Part shown: one piece after another, positions 18,153 through 27,307 of the stretch
How positions within the stretch are numbered: position 1 is the stretch's first letter
Layout: each line of letters starts with the position of its first letter
From: Balneola sp.
Lineage (GTDB): Bacteria; Bacteroidota; Rhodothermia; Balneolales; Balneolaceae
Reading direction: 5' to 3'
Length of the DNA stretch: 64,000 nt
NCBI GenBank assembly: GCA_017643645.1
Contig: JAEPNB010000012.1
Location: forward strand, 1 to 64,000
Position numbers and translations under genes: made by a program
The notes under the pieces: generated by a model
What the model saw: the letters and a program-made list of their open reading frames with translations, nothing else
What the model was told of the DNA's origin: nothing
The model's database searches: none

Positions 18153-21100
18153 ATGATGTTGTTATGTCCGGGAGTATCTAAAGCCCAAACAACTCTGGAA
18201 AGCCAAATTGCTATTGATTCCGTAAATATTGACTCTGCCTATTACATTGGAGAGTGGGTTTTGGAGGAGTCAATTATAATCTCATCTGATTCCATAACCA
18301 TTTCAAATCAAAACTGGCTATACGATCCCATTCGAGGAAACCTGACTTTCAGAGAAACAGATTCATTTTCTTTTCAGGGGATTTCTGATATCACTGTTAG
18401 TTTTAAATACTATCCATACAGCCTAAGGCGATTTTATAATGATAGAGCGGTTCAGCCTCTGGATTCGTCCATTTTTGATAGTGAATCTTCAAATAAGTTT
18501 TCGGGATTTAGTTCGTCCGATCAAACAAACAGAAGCACAGAGTCAGATCTTCAGCAAAGGGGAAGCTTAAGCCGTGGAATAATAGTAGGAACCAATCAGG
18601 ATTTTGCCCTTGAAAGCGGGCTGGATTTCGAGCTTTCCGGAAAACTGACAGATGATGTAACTATTAGTGCGGTTCTCACTGATAAAAGTATTCCAATTCA
18701 ACCGGATGGGACGACTCAGAATCTCAAAGAGTTTGATAAAGTTTTTATTCAGGTTCAGGCTCCTAATACCACCATCGAGATGGGTGATGTGGACATAAGT
18801 TTAGAAAAAAGTACTTTTGCCAAGCTTAACAGAAGACTACAGGGTGCTGCAGGTTATAACACTACAAGTTTTACAGATCTGTCTGCTGCGGCTTCAGTGG
18901 TTCGGGGAGTTTTCAAAAGTGTACGTTTACAAGGGTTGGAAGGAGTTCAGGGTCCGTACAGGCTTACAGGAAATGAAAATGAAGAGTTTGTGATCATTCT
19001 GGCAGGAACTGAGCGAGTTTACATCAATGGTCAACAAGTTCAAAGGGGAGAAGAAGGCGAATATATCATCGATTATGGTTTGGGTGAGATCTACTTCACA
19101 AATAATCTGCTCATCAAAGATGAAACCAGAATTGTTGTAGAGTATGAATACATCGATCAGAATTTTAACCGGACATTAGTGGCAGCGGAAGGAGAAGGGA
19201 GTTTGTTGAATAACAGATTTAAGGTCGGAGCTACGGTAATTCGTCAGGCTGATGGAAATAATCTGCTTTCACAACAAACGCTAACAGAAAGTGATATCGA
19301 TATCTTACGTCAGGCAGGGGATGACAGAAATGCAGCAAGAGTTTCCGGAGCTGAGCGCGTTGATCCCAATGAAGAAAACGGGAATGTGCTATATGCTCAG
19401 GTTGATACAGTTGTAAATGGCCAGACATATACCATATTCAAAAATATTCCGGGATCTGAAGAAGCTGTTTTCAGAGTACGGTTTTCGAATGTGGGAGAAT
19501 TCCAGGGAAGCTACAGAAGGGCAGGCACATCGGTAAACGGGTTACTGTTTGAATGGGTGGGTCCGAATCAGGGTGATTACGAACCATTCAGGAATTTACC
19601 TGCTCCAATAGAGCAGCAAATGGCAGCATTGAACAGTTCTTATCAGATTAATAAAAATATTAGTTTGTTTGGAGAATGGGCGGTAAGCGATTATGACCGA
19701 AACAGATTTTCTGATCTGGATGACAGAGATAATACAGATCATTCGTATCTGGGAGGTGTTCAAATTGATTCGTTAAAGACCGGAACGGGATTGTTCAGCT
19801 TAAAAGCAGAGAGAAGATATTCGGGATCAAATTTTGAATTCTTTGAACGAACCAGAGATGTTGAGTTTGACCGGAAATGGAACCTCACCAGTTTAGAACA
19901 ATCACAGGAAACCACCAATGAGTTGGTTGCGCAATATGATTTTAATTCCGGTACTTCTTTAAATGGAGAATACGGATTAATAGACAGGATCGGATTTTCA
20001 GGGCAAAGACAGGCTTCAGCTTTTGCAACACAAAACGAAAATGGTTTCCGTGTAAACTATGATCAAGAGTGGATACAAAGTGAAGATGATCTGCAGATGA
20101 TCAATGGAACATGGTTCAGGCAACAGGGAAGAATTTCTAACCGATTCTCTAAAGAAAGCTCCAATAACAGTTTTACACCATATTTAAGTTTTGAGCAAGA
20201 GAACAGAGTTCAGCGAGATCAGCAAAGTGATTCGTTAACAAATCAGTCATTAAAGTTTTATGAAGCCGCTCCGGGAATACGATATGAAGCAAATAAATGG
20301 CTTCTGGATTATTCCATAGCTTACAGAAACTCATTTCGTGTATTCGAGAACAAGTTGAGAGATGAGGCTACATCAATACAACATTCTGTACAGATAAATT
20401 TATTTCCGAGTAATTATTTCACAACGCAGAACAAAATTGCTGTTAGAAATAAGGAATTCACTTCTGATTTTAAAAGTGAAGGAAATACTGATAAAAGATC
20501 TTTACTGATAAGATCCAATACTGATTATTCATCAATTTCAGAAAACTGGGATGGTAATTTTTTGTATGAAGTAAACACTCAGCGACAAGCACTTCTTCAA
20601 GAGACGTATATCGAAGTTGGTCCCGAGATCGGCCAGTATGTATGGGATGATCTTAATGATGATGGAGTAGAACAACTGGATGAATTTTTTCTTGAACTAA
20701 CACCTAACGAAGGTACATATATAAGGCAATTTCTTCCTTCTGATGAGCTTTTTCCTGTTATAGATCTTAGGGTAAGATTTAGAAATGAAATAAATCCTTT
20801 TGGGTTTCTTAAAAATGAAGATGGGTTCAGAGCTTTTTTAAATCAGATCATTTTCAGATCCAGATTTGATATAGCAGAGAATTCTACCACAAATGATCTT
20901 TCGGATATCTATTTCTTGAATATCAACACCTTCCGAGATTCAGCTACCACCATTCAGGGCAGGTTTGCATTTGAAAAAGAGATAGATGCGCTTCCAGCTT
21001 ACGACGAATTTGATCTGAATATCAGATATAATCAATTGAGAAGCCTTAACCGCCGTAGTAGTGAACTCCAGATTATTTATCAGGACGCTTTTGCAGTTAA

Positions 21101-21608
21101 TTTCAGATATAATATCACAGGAAGGATACAAGGTGATTCGAAAGTTACTTCAGCGAAGAACAAAACTTCGAGTAATTCTATATCAAACAGAAATTTTAAT
21201 ATTAAATCTAACACTGTTGAACAAAGTTTTGGAGTAACAATAAACAGATCATGGCGCACAGGATTATCAGTTTCATATAGCGATAAAGAAGATCAGATAA
21301 GAGAACCCGAAAAAGTTGAAGCGCAAATTGTAAAACTTCGCAATACAAACAGATTCTTTTTATGGAAGAAGGTGCAGGCAAATTCCTCCTTGGAATTCAG
21401 AAATATTAGTTTAAATGGTAGTGCCAATGCCGTTGGAAATTTTGAGCTTACAGAAGGATCCGGAAGAGGAAGTAACCTGATATGGTCGCTTAGCAGTAGT
21501 TATAGAGTAAGTAATCTCATAAGATTAAATTTAATGTATGATGGGAGAACCGTAAAAGACCGCCCAACTATACATACTGCCAAATTAACTTTAAAAGCTA
21601 CATTTTAG
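18153..21608 (+). CDS. very large outer-membrane beta-barrel-like surface protein, about 1151 aa
   Basis: I do not recognise a named family with certainty. After an export signal ending at VSKAQ comes a soluble N-terminal part. A conserved-looking block RGSLSRGIIVGTNQDFALES then leads into LSGKLTDDVTISAVLTDKS and MGDVDISLEKSTF. The last 600 residues are repetitive amphipathic beta strands ending in LTLKATF, as expected for an outer-membrane barrel. The wording of the central block recalls SprA, the type IX secretion translocon, but the protein is much shorter than SprA. The first ATG at 18153 leaves only 11 residues before the cleavage site. The frame stays open to 18081 and encodes a complete signal peptide (SKKRIYIICAIAGMM) with no ATG, GTG or TTG; a CTG at 18099 is the best upstream candidate. 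Confidence 0.7.
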   Translation: MMLLCPGVSKAQTTLESQIAIDSVNIDSAYYIGEWVLEESIIISSDSITISNQNWLYDPIRGNLTFRETDSFSFQGISDITVSFKYYPYSLRRFYNDRAVQPLDSSIFDSESSNKFSGFSSSDQTNRSTESDLQQRGSLSRGIIVGTNQDFALESGLDFELSGKLTDDVTISAVLTDKSIPIQPDGTTQNLKEFDKVFIQVQAPNTTIEMGDVDISLEKSTFAKLNRRLQGAAGYNTTSFTDLSAAASVVRGVFKSVRLQGLEGVQGPYRLTGNENEEFVIILAGTERVYINGQQVQRGEEGEYIIDYGLGEIYFTNNLLIKDETRIVVEYEYIDQNFNRTLVAAEGEGSLLNNRFKVGATVIRQADGNNLLSQQTLTESDIDILRQAGDDRNAARVSGAERVDPNEENGNVLYAQVDTVVNGQTYTIFKNIPGSEEAVFRVRFSNVGEFQGSYRRAGTSVNGLLFEWVGPNQGDYEPFRNLPAPIEQQMAALNSSYQINKNISLFGEWAVSDYDRNRFSDLDDRDNTDHSYLGGVQIDSLKTGTGLFSLKAERRYSGSNFEFFERTRDVEFDRKWNLTSLEQSQETTNELVAQYDFNSGTSLNGEYGLIDRIGFSGQRQASAFATQNENGFRVNYDQEWIQSEDDLQMINGTWFRQQGRISNRFSKESSNNSFTPYLSFEQENRVQRDQQSDSLTNQSLKFYEAAPGIRYEANKWLLDYSIAYRNSFRVFENKLRDEATSIQHSVQINLFPSNYFTTQNKIAVRNKEFTSDFKSEGNTDKRSLLIRSNTDYSSISENWDGNFLYEVNTQRQALLQETYIEVGPEIGQYVWDDLNDDGVEQLDEFFLELTPNEGTYIRQFLPSDELFPVIDLRVRFRNEINPFGFLKNEDGFRAFLNQIIFRSRFDIAENSTTNDLSDIYFLNINTFRDSATTIQGRFAFEKEIDALPAYDEFDLNIRYNQLRSLNRRSSELQIIYQDAFAVNFRYNITGRIQGDSKVTSAKNKTSSNSISNRNFNIKSNTVEQSFGVTINRSWRTGLSVSYSDKEDQIREPEKVEAQIVKLRNTNRFFLWKKVQANSSLEFRNISLNGSANAVGNFELTEGSGRGSNLIWSLSSSYRVSNLIRLNLMYDGRTVKDRPTIHTAKLTLKATF

Positions 21609-21776
21609 TAAAAATCTCTTAATCAGAACTAAAATTAAAAGCAACCAAAAAAAGTGTTTAAAGTTTGCTGAAAGTTGATTTTTCTATAGGTCAATACTTT
21701 GACATTTAGTATAAAATGAACTATTCTTTTGCCTCATTAAACATAGACATTAACATTAAACATAAGCGGAGTGGAC

Positions 21777-22496
21777 ATGACATCGTCGATTGCTCTATTT
21801 TTTCTACAAGCCGATGCAGGCTTCTTTAACGTCATCGTTGAAAAATTCAACCAAGGTAATGATGGCGGATGGATGTGGCCGGTACTGGTTACTCTTATTC
21901 TTGGATTGGCTATTTTCCTCGAAAGAATTATTACCCTCAACCTTGCAGATATTAACACACGGAAATTCATTGTAAATGTTCAGGAAGCATTGCAAGAGGG
22001 TGGCATTGAAGCTGCTGAAGAACTTTGTGCCCAAACTCGTGGACCTGTAGCTTCTGTTTTTCAGGCTGGTTTAATGCGTTCAGACGAAGGCATTGATGCA
22101 GCAGAAAAAGCAATTGCGGCATATGGCTCCATTGAAATGAGTTTCCTTGAAAGAGGACTTGTATGGTTATCTCTTTTCATCGCTATTGCTCCACTCTTTG
22201 GATTCCTTGGAACCGTAATTGGTATGATCCAGGCATTCGATGATATTGAAGCGGCAGCGGATATCTCCCCAAGTATTGTAGCGGGTGGTATTAAAGTAGC
22301 CCTTCTTACAACAGCTGGTGGTTTGATTGCAGGTATTATTCTGCAGATCGGATACAACTATTGTGTATCTAAAATCGACCGTTTGATCGCTGAAATGGAA
22401 GAAAGTTCAATTACTCTAATCGATTCTATCATTTTACTTAACGAAGGAAAGCCGTTGATTACTCCTTCTGTTGATGACAGCGCAGATTCAGAATAA
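21777..22496 (+). CDS. exbB: MotA/TolQ/ExbB proton channel family protein
   Basis: This is the pentameric inner-membrane channel component that converts proton motive force into work at the outer membrane through TonB or Tol. There are three membrane segments, at roughly residues 27-45, 125-150 and 165-190. The conserved LERGLVWLSLFIAIAPLFGF, FLGTVIGMIQAF and GGIKVALLTTAGGLIAGI identify the family. I place the start at ATG 21777 because GGAG ends 5 bases before it; an in-frame GTG at 21771 overlaps that GGAG. It heads a four-gene operon with the small membrane protein and two ExbD genes. Confidence 0.92.
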   Translation: MTSSIALFFLQADAGFFNVIVEKFNQGNDGGWMWPVLVTLILGLAIFLERIITLNLADINTRKFIVNVQEALQEGGIEAAEELCAQTRGPVASVFQAGLMRSDEGIDAAEKAIAAYGSIEMSFLERGLVWLSLFIAIAPLFGFLGTVIGMIQAFDDIEAAADISPSIVAGGIKVALLTTAGGLIAGIILQIGYNYCVSKIDRLIAEMEESSITLIDSIILLNEGKPLITPSVDDSADSE

Positions 22497-22532
22497 TAAT
22501 CCCAACCAAAAAAAGTTAAACAGGAGATTATT

Positions 22533-22808
22533 ATGAATATTGTAAGCTTAAGTGTTGGTCTTGCTGCCTTAATGATTGTTGGCGGAGTTTTAGCCATGAT
22601 CATATCAGGTATTCGAAGCCTCACACAAGGAAAACAAGATTTTAAAAGAATCGCTTTAATGCTTGTACCTGTAGTTGTATTTGTAATTACATACTTCGCA
22701 TTAGGTCAGGATTTTGCAAAAGCCGGTGTTATGACTGCCGGTGTGATGATGGGAGGAATGATCTTAACGATTTTTCTTACCGGACTTCGTGGAACATTCA
22801 AGTTTTAA
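22533..22808 (+). CDS. small membrane protein inserted between exbB and exbD, 91 aa
   Basis: This has three hydrophobic segments: residues about 5-25, 40-58 and 65-85 (MTAGVMMGGMILTIFLTGL). A short basic loop, RSLTQGKQDFKR, separates the first two. There is no known catalytic motif. AGGAG lies 6 bases before its ATG, one of the strongest ribosome binding sites in the window. It begins 36 bases after exbB and ends 10 bases before exbD, so it is part of the operon and probably an accessory subunit of the proton-channel complex. That role is inferred from position only. Confidence 0.75.
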   Translation: MNIVSLSVGLAALMIVGGVLAMIISGIRSLTQGKQDFKRIALMLVPVVVFVITYFALGQDFAKAGVMTAGVMMGGMILTIFLTGLRGTFKF

Positions 22809-22818
22809 TTAAGCAATT

Positions 22819-23358
22819 ATGCTATTAAAGAAACGTGAAAGAGAAAGCGCTGAAATAAATGGTTCGTCTATGGCGGATATTGCCTTTCTCTTACTCATCT
22901 TTTTCTTGGTTACAACTACAATTAACGTAGATACCGGAATTGGAATGGTTTTACCTCCACCATTAGATCCTACTGAGGAACCGCCTCCGGTTAGAGAGCG
23001 GAACCTGATGAAGATCCTGGTGAATGAAACCGGTTTGATAATGATGGACGAAGAAGCTACACCTATTACTGAGGTTCAAAATAAGCTTATTGAGTTTATC
23101 AAGAATCCGGAAGCTAGTGAAGAGTTAGCGATTAGTCCTCAGGCAGCTATTGTTTCGTTAAAAACAGTACGTCAAACGCCTTACCGAATTTACATAGATA
23201 TGTTAGATGAGGTAATCGGAGCGTACGCTTTTTTAAGAAATGAAGCTGCTAACGAAAATTTCAGCAGAGACTATTCACAACTTAATAAGGATCAGAAAGA
23301 TGTGGTAGATGAAATTTATCCTAAGAAAATTTCAATCGCTGAACCAGATCCGGAGTAA
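22819..23358 (+). CDS. exbD: biopolymer transport protein ExbD/TolR family (first copy)
   Basis: This is the energy-transducing partner of ExbB. A short cytoplasmic basic N-terminus is followed by one membrane helix with the essential aspartate, MADIAFLLLIFFLVTTTINV (Asp 20), and a periplasmic domain. At 179 aa it is longer than E. coli ExbD (141 aa) because of extra C-terminal periplasmic sequence. The second ExbD begins 5 bases after its stop; two different ExbD proteins in one operon is common in Bacteroidota. Confidence 0.93.
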   Translation: MLLKKRERESAEINGSSMADIAFLLLIFFLVTTTINVDTGIGMVLPPPLDPTEEPPPVRERNLMKILVNETGLIMMDEEATPITEVQNKLIEFIKNPEASEELAISPQAAIVSLKTVRQTPYRIYIDMLDEVIGAYAFLRNEAANENFSRDYSQLNKDQKDVVDEIYPKKISIAEPDPE

Positions 23359-23363
23359 ATACT

Positions 23364-23819
23364 ATGGCACACTTTAAGAAAAAACAAGCCGGAACCAAAC
23401 AGGAAGTACCAACATCAGCGATGCCTGATGTGGTATTTATGCTTCTTTTCTTCTTTATGGTTACCACTGTATTGAGAGAAGTAACTTTGAAAGTTAAAAT
23501 TGATTTAACTAAAGCTACCAATATTGAAAAGATAGAAGAAAAGCGGTTGGTTTCTTATATCTATATAGGTCCTGAACGTCTCCCGAATAATAGATTGGGT
23601 AATGACAAAGTTCAGATCGACGATTCTATACAAGAAGATATCGGTGCAATAAGACAAATCATGTATGATAAGTTACTTGAAGAACAAAGAATGATCGTTT
23701 CACTTCGTGTGGATGAGAGTTCAGAATTTGGTCTTTTAACGGATGTACAGGAAGAATTGAAGCAAGCTCAAGCTTTTAAAATTAATTATTCTACAAAAAG
23801 CGAGGCTACCAGAAACTAG
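23364..23819 (+). CDS. exbD: biopolymer transport protein ExbD/TolR family (second copy)
   Basis: This has a single N-terminal membrane helix with the conserved aspartate, MPDVVFMLLFFFMVTTVL (Asp 22), and a periplasmic domain of about 110 residues. It diverges strongly from the first copy, so the pair probably form a heteromeric ExbD dimer inside the ExbB ring; that is inference. It is the last gene of the operon and is followed by a terminator. No tonB gene is visible in the window. Confidence 0.92.
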   Translation: MAHFKKKQAGTKQEVPTSAMPDVVFMLLFFFMVTTVLREVTLKVKIDLTKATNIEKIEEKRLVSYIYIGPERLPNNRLGNDKVQIDDSIQEDIGAIRQIMYDKLLEEQRMIVSLRVDESSEFGLLTDVQEELKQAQAFKINYSTKSEATRN

Positions 23820-23840
23820 TTCTGGTTTACACAAATTTGA

Positions 23841-23872
23841 GGCATCCATGAAGTTCATGGTTGCCTTTTTTT
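23841..23872 (+). terminator. intrinsic terminator of the exbB-exbD operon
   Basis: Stem GGCA-t-CCATG / CATGG-t-TGCC followed by seven T. Confidence 0.8.
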
Positions 23873-23893
23873 ATTTAATGGACAGGAGAAATT

Positions 23894-24922
23894 ATGGACC
23901 AGGAATTTAAAAGTATACAAAGTGTAGGAAGAGAAGGTCTGATAAAACAGATTACGGATTATGATTCTCATACTAATCAGTCTACCATAAAAGGTATTGG
24001 TGATGATGCAGCAGTTTTAAAGACCGATGGTAAAACTCATTCTTTAATTACATCTGATACTTTTGTTGAAGGGGTTCATTTTGACATTACTTACACTCCT
24101 CTTCATCATTTAGGATATAAAATTGTAAGCACTGCTATCAGTGATATTTATGCAATGAATGGAACTCCAACTTCAGTGCTGATTAATATTGCGGTGCCAA
24201 ATCGTCAATCAACCCAAATGATCGATGATCTGTATAAAGGAATTTATTCTGCTGGTTTTGAATATGAAGTAGAAGTGGTAGGCGGAGATATTACGGCCAA
24301 TCACTCCAATATGGTAATCACTGTTACAGCATACGGTGAAGTGGATGGAAAAACCGTGACCTATCGTTCCGGAGCAAAGCAAGGTGATGCTATTTGTGTG
24401 ACGGGAGATCTCGGCGCTGCTATTGCAGGACTTAGAATTTTAATGCGGGAAAAGAAATTTTGGGAAGAACACGGTAATGAAGGCGCTCAACCTGATCTTT
24501 CAGAATACGAATTTGTGGTTAAGCGTCAATTAGTTCCTGCGGCAAGAAAAAATCTAATTGCTTCGCTGAAAGAGAATGGGGTTGTTCCCACTTCAATGAT
24601 AGATGTAACTCAGGGTCTGGTTCATGAAGTGAGTCAGATTGCCACAGCGTCAGACTTGGGGGCTTATCTTTATCAAGCAGCGATTCCGGTTGCAGTAGAA
24701 ACCCGACATGTGGCAGATGAAATGGAAGAAGATGTAGATCGTTATGCTCTGTTCGGAGGAGAAGATCTTGAGATAGTTTTCACATTACCCGAAAAAGAAG
24801 TGGAGAAATTTGTAAAACAATTCAAAGACTTCTCCGTAGTCGGGCGAATGGTTCCCAAAGAAGATGGCATGAAAATGCAAACAGCAGAGGGAGATGTAAT
24901 TTCTTTTGATGATTTGTCATAA
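23894..24922 (+). CDS. thiL: thiamine-monophosphate kinase
   Basis: ThiL phosphorylates thiamine monophosphate to thiamine diphosphate, the cofactor used for example by the fused 2-oxoglutarate dehydrogenase encoded later in the window. GIGDDAAVL (residues 35-42) and SDTFVEGVHFD are the family's metal and nucleotide-binding motifs. SMIDVTQGLVHEVSQIA and FGGEDLEIVFTLP appear towards the C-terminus; the usual consensus in the former is DISDGL, so DVTQGL is slightly divergent. At 342 aa it is normal. An AGGAG lies upstream of the ATG. It appears to be monocistronic, and no TPP riboswitch is evident ahead of it. Confidence 0.93.
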   Translation: MDQEFKSIQSVGREGLIKQITDYDSHTNQSTIKGIGDDAAVLKTDGKTHSLITSDTFVEGVHFDITYTPLHHLGYKIVSTAISDIYAMNGTPTSVLINIAVPNRQSTQMIDDLYKGIYSAGFEYEVEVVGGDITANHSNMVITVTAYGEVDGKTVTYRSGAKQGDAICVTGDLGAAIAGLRILMREKKFWEEHGNEGAQPDLSEYEFVVKRQLVPAARKNLIASLKENGVVPTSMIDVTQGLVHEVSQIATASDLGAYLYQAAIPVAVETRHVADEMEEDVDRYALFGGEDLEIVFTLPEKEVEKFVKQFKDFSVVGRMVPKEDGMKMQTAEGDVISFDDLS

Positions 24923-25034
24923 AAAAACCTATGGCACGTTTTTTGACTTAACCTAGTTTAAATAAGCAGACCACTCAAAGATATATTTAATGTGTATATT
25001 TGAGACTCACTAACATCAGTTTATATCATTTTAG

Positions 25035-27149
25035 ATGGCAGATAAAAAATCCGCTCCAAAAAAGAAAATTAAAGCACCTGAGAAAGATTCTGATTCAAAG
25101 GATAAGTCGAAAACTCCAAAGTTTCCGACATGGGGATTTCTTGTAATATTTTTAGTGCTCCTTGTAGCTCAGTTCATTTATTCCGGTGTTCAGGTAACTA
25201 ATAATATAAAATACAGCAAGTTCCTAGAGCACGTTGAAAATGGATACGTACAGGAAATTCTTATCAAGAATGGTTCCTACATAGAAGGAAAGTATACTCA
25301 AAAGGCACTTGGTGATGGAATTGTAAACACTCCGGCTCAAGAGGATAACAATAGTTTCAATCTGGGTGGAGAAGATGAATCTCATCTAAGATTCAGAACT
25401 ACTATGCTAAGAGGCGATGATATTCGTCCGGTGCTGGATGCCAATGATGTGGAATATGAAGTAACTATTGAAGAAGATTGGTTCAGCGGTGTTTTTGTTT
25501 GGCTGATAATGATAGCTTTAGCGATTGGTTTCTGGGTGTTGATCCTGAGAAGAATGAATCCGGGACAACAGGTTCTGAATATTGGTAAAAACAAAGCTTC
25601 TCTATATGACAAGCAAACTGACACAAAAACCACATTCAAAGATGTGGCAGGACTTGATGAAGCGAAAGAAGAAGTAAAAGAAATTGTAGATTTTTTAAAG
25701 TCTCCATCCAAATACACAAAACTTGGTGGTAAGATCCCAAAAGGTGCCCTATTGGTTGGTGCTCCGGGAACGGGTAAAACATTACTTGCAAAAGCAGTAG
25801 CAGGCGAAGCTGAAGTTCCGTTTTTCTCACTTTCAGGTTCTGACTTTGTGGAAATGTTTGTGGGTGTAGGAGCTGCCCGAGTTCGTGATCTTTTCAAGCA
25901 AGCGAAAGAAAAAGCACCTTGTATTATTTTTATTGATGAGATAGATGCTATTGGTAGATCCAGAGGTAAAGGTCAAATGCCGGGATCAAATGATGAAAGA
26001 GAAAATACTCTGAACTCATTGCTGGTAGAAATGGATGGATTCGCAACAGACTCTGGTGTGATCATTCTTGCGGCTACGAACAGACCTGATGTTTTGGATA
26101 ACGCCTTGTTGCGTCCGGGTAGATTTGACAGACAGATCAGTATTGACAAGCCAGATAAAAACGGAAGAGAAGCTATTTTTAAAGTTCACCTGAAACCTCT
26201 TAAGCTTAGTAAAGAAGTTGAGTCAAAGAAGCTTTCTGCACAGACACCGGGTTTTGCTGGTGCTGAAATCGCTAATGTTTGTAATGAAGCCGCTCTAATT
26301 GCCGCCAGAAAGGATAAAAAGGCGGTAGACATGGATGACTTCGAGAGCGCCATTGACAGAGTGATAGGCGGGCTTGAGAAAAAGAATAAGATCATTTCTC
26401 CGGAAGAAAAAAAGATCGTGGCATACCACGAAGCAGGTCATGCTGTTGCAGGCTGGTATCTGGAACATGCAAATCCTTTGGTAAAGGTATCTATAGTGCC
26501 GAGAGGTTTGGCAGCATTAGGTTATGCCCAGTATTTACCTAAAGAACAGTTCCTCCATCAAACCGAACAGTTAATGGACGAAATGTGTATGACTTTAGGT
26601 GGTAGAGCCGCAGAAGAGATCGTATTTGGAAAGATCTCTACAGGAGCCTTAAGTGATCTGGAAAGGATTACAAAGATGGCTTACAGCATGGTTTCTGTGT
26701 ATGGCTTGAATGATAAGATTGGAAATGTATCTTTTTATGATTCTAAGCAAAGCGAATACAACTTCCAGAAACCTTATTCAGAATCTACAGCTCAGATCAT
26801 TGATGAAGAAGTTAAGAAGATCATTGATGAAGCTTATCAACGAACAAAGAAACTTCTTCAGGGAAAAAAGAAAGAATTAGAAATCCTTGCTAAGGAATTG
26901 CTGGAAAAAGAAATGCTTTATCAATCTGATCTGGAGAAATTGATAGGAAAAAGACCTTTCGATTCCAAGACCACTTACGAAGAGTACACAACTCCCGATG
27001 CTGAAGTAGTAGATGATGTAATTGAATCTGAATCTGATTCTGAGGATAAAACTGAAGATTCGAACACAAGTTCTAATAATGGAACCGAAACTGAATCAAA
27101 AAAAGAAAATCAGGAAGAAGAGGAGAAATCAGAAAATAAAGCCGATTAA
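25035..27149 (+). CDS. ftsH: ATP-dependent zinc metalloprotease FtsH
   Basis: FtsH is a membrane-bound AAA+ protease that degrades misfolded membrane proteins and short-lived regulators. A basic N-terminus is followed by membrane helix 1 (residues about 33-50) and a periplasmic domain. Helix 2 (about 152-171) leads into the AAA domain, with Walker A GAPGTGKT at 242-249 and Walker B IIFIDEID ending at 304. The second-region-of-homology arginines are in [11 protein letters not shown], and the zinc site is HEAGH at 465-469. The C-terminal 60 residues are an unusually acidic low-complexity tail. At 704 aa it is somewhat longer than E. coli FtsH. TATATTTG at 24995-25002 is a possible -7 box. Confidence 0.98.
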   Translation: MADKKSAPKKKIKAPEKDSDSKDKSKTPKFPTWGFLVIFLVLLVAQFIYSGVQVTNNIKYSKFLEHVENGYVQEILIKNGSYIEGKYTQKALGDGIVNTPAQEDNNSFNLGGEDESHLRFRTTMLRGDDIRPVLDANDVEYEVTIEEDWFSGVFVWLIMIALAIGFWVLILRRMNPGQQVLNIGKNKASLYDKQTDTKTTFKDVAGLDEAKEEVKEIVDFLKSPSKYTKLGGKIPKGALLVGAPGTGKTLLAKAVAGEAEVPFFSLSGSDFVEMFVGVGAARVRDLFKQAKEKAPCIIFIDEIDAIGRSRGKGQMPGSNDERENTLNSLLVEMDGFATDSGVIILAATNRPDVLDNALLRPGRFDRQISIDKPDKNGREAIFKVHLKPLKLSKEVESKKLSAQTPGFAGAEIANVCNEAALIAARKDKKAVDMDDFESAIDRVIGGLEKKNKIISPEEKKIVAYHEAGHAVAGWYLEHANPLVKVSIVPRGLAALGYAQYLPKEQFLHQTEQLMDEMCMTLGGRAAEEIVFGKISTGALSDLERITKMAYSMVSVYGLNDKIGNVSFYDSKQSEYNFQKPYSESTAQIIDEEVKKIIDEAYQRTKKLLQGKKKELEILAKELLEKEMLYQSDLEKLIGKRPFDSKTTYEEYTTPDAEVVDDVIESESDSEDKTEDSNTSSNNGTETESKKENQEEEEKSENKAD

Positions 27150-27307
27150 TTGCTCTCAGGAGTATTTCTTCGGTTTTTCAATTGCTTCTTAACATTCAGG
27201 TAATAAAGCGGTAATTAAAGCATAAACTGTTCGTAACAGTAAAGCAAAGTGTGGTTGATATCTTTTGAGCACCAAATAAAGGTGATCAAAAAAAATATCA
27301 GCACACA

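Noticed and set aside
18153-21608. Assignment of the large surface protein as SprA (Sov)
   Set aside because: A central block is reminiscent of SprA wording, but the protein is about half the expected length, so I left it unnamed.
23820-23893. Possible TPP riboswitch ahead of thiL
   Set aside because: The only structure there is the exbD-side terminator; no thi-box-like sequence is present and the gap is too short.
25382-25897. 171-codon frame antisense to ftsH
   Set aside because: It opposes the highly conserved AAA domain of FtsH, has a composition rich in Ser/Pro/Ile typical of antisense frames, and shows no recognisable motif.
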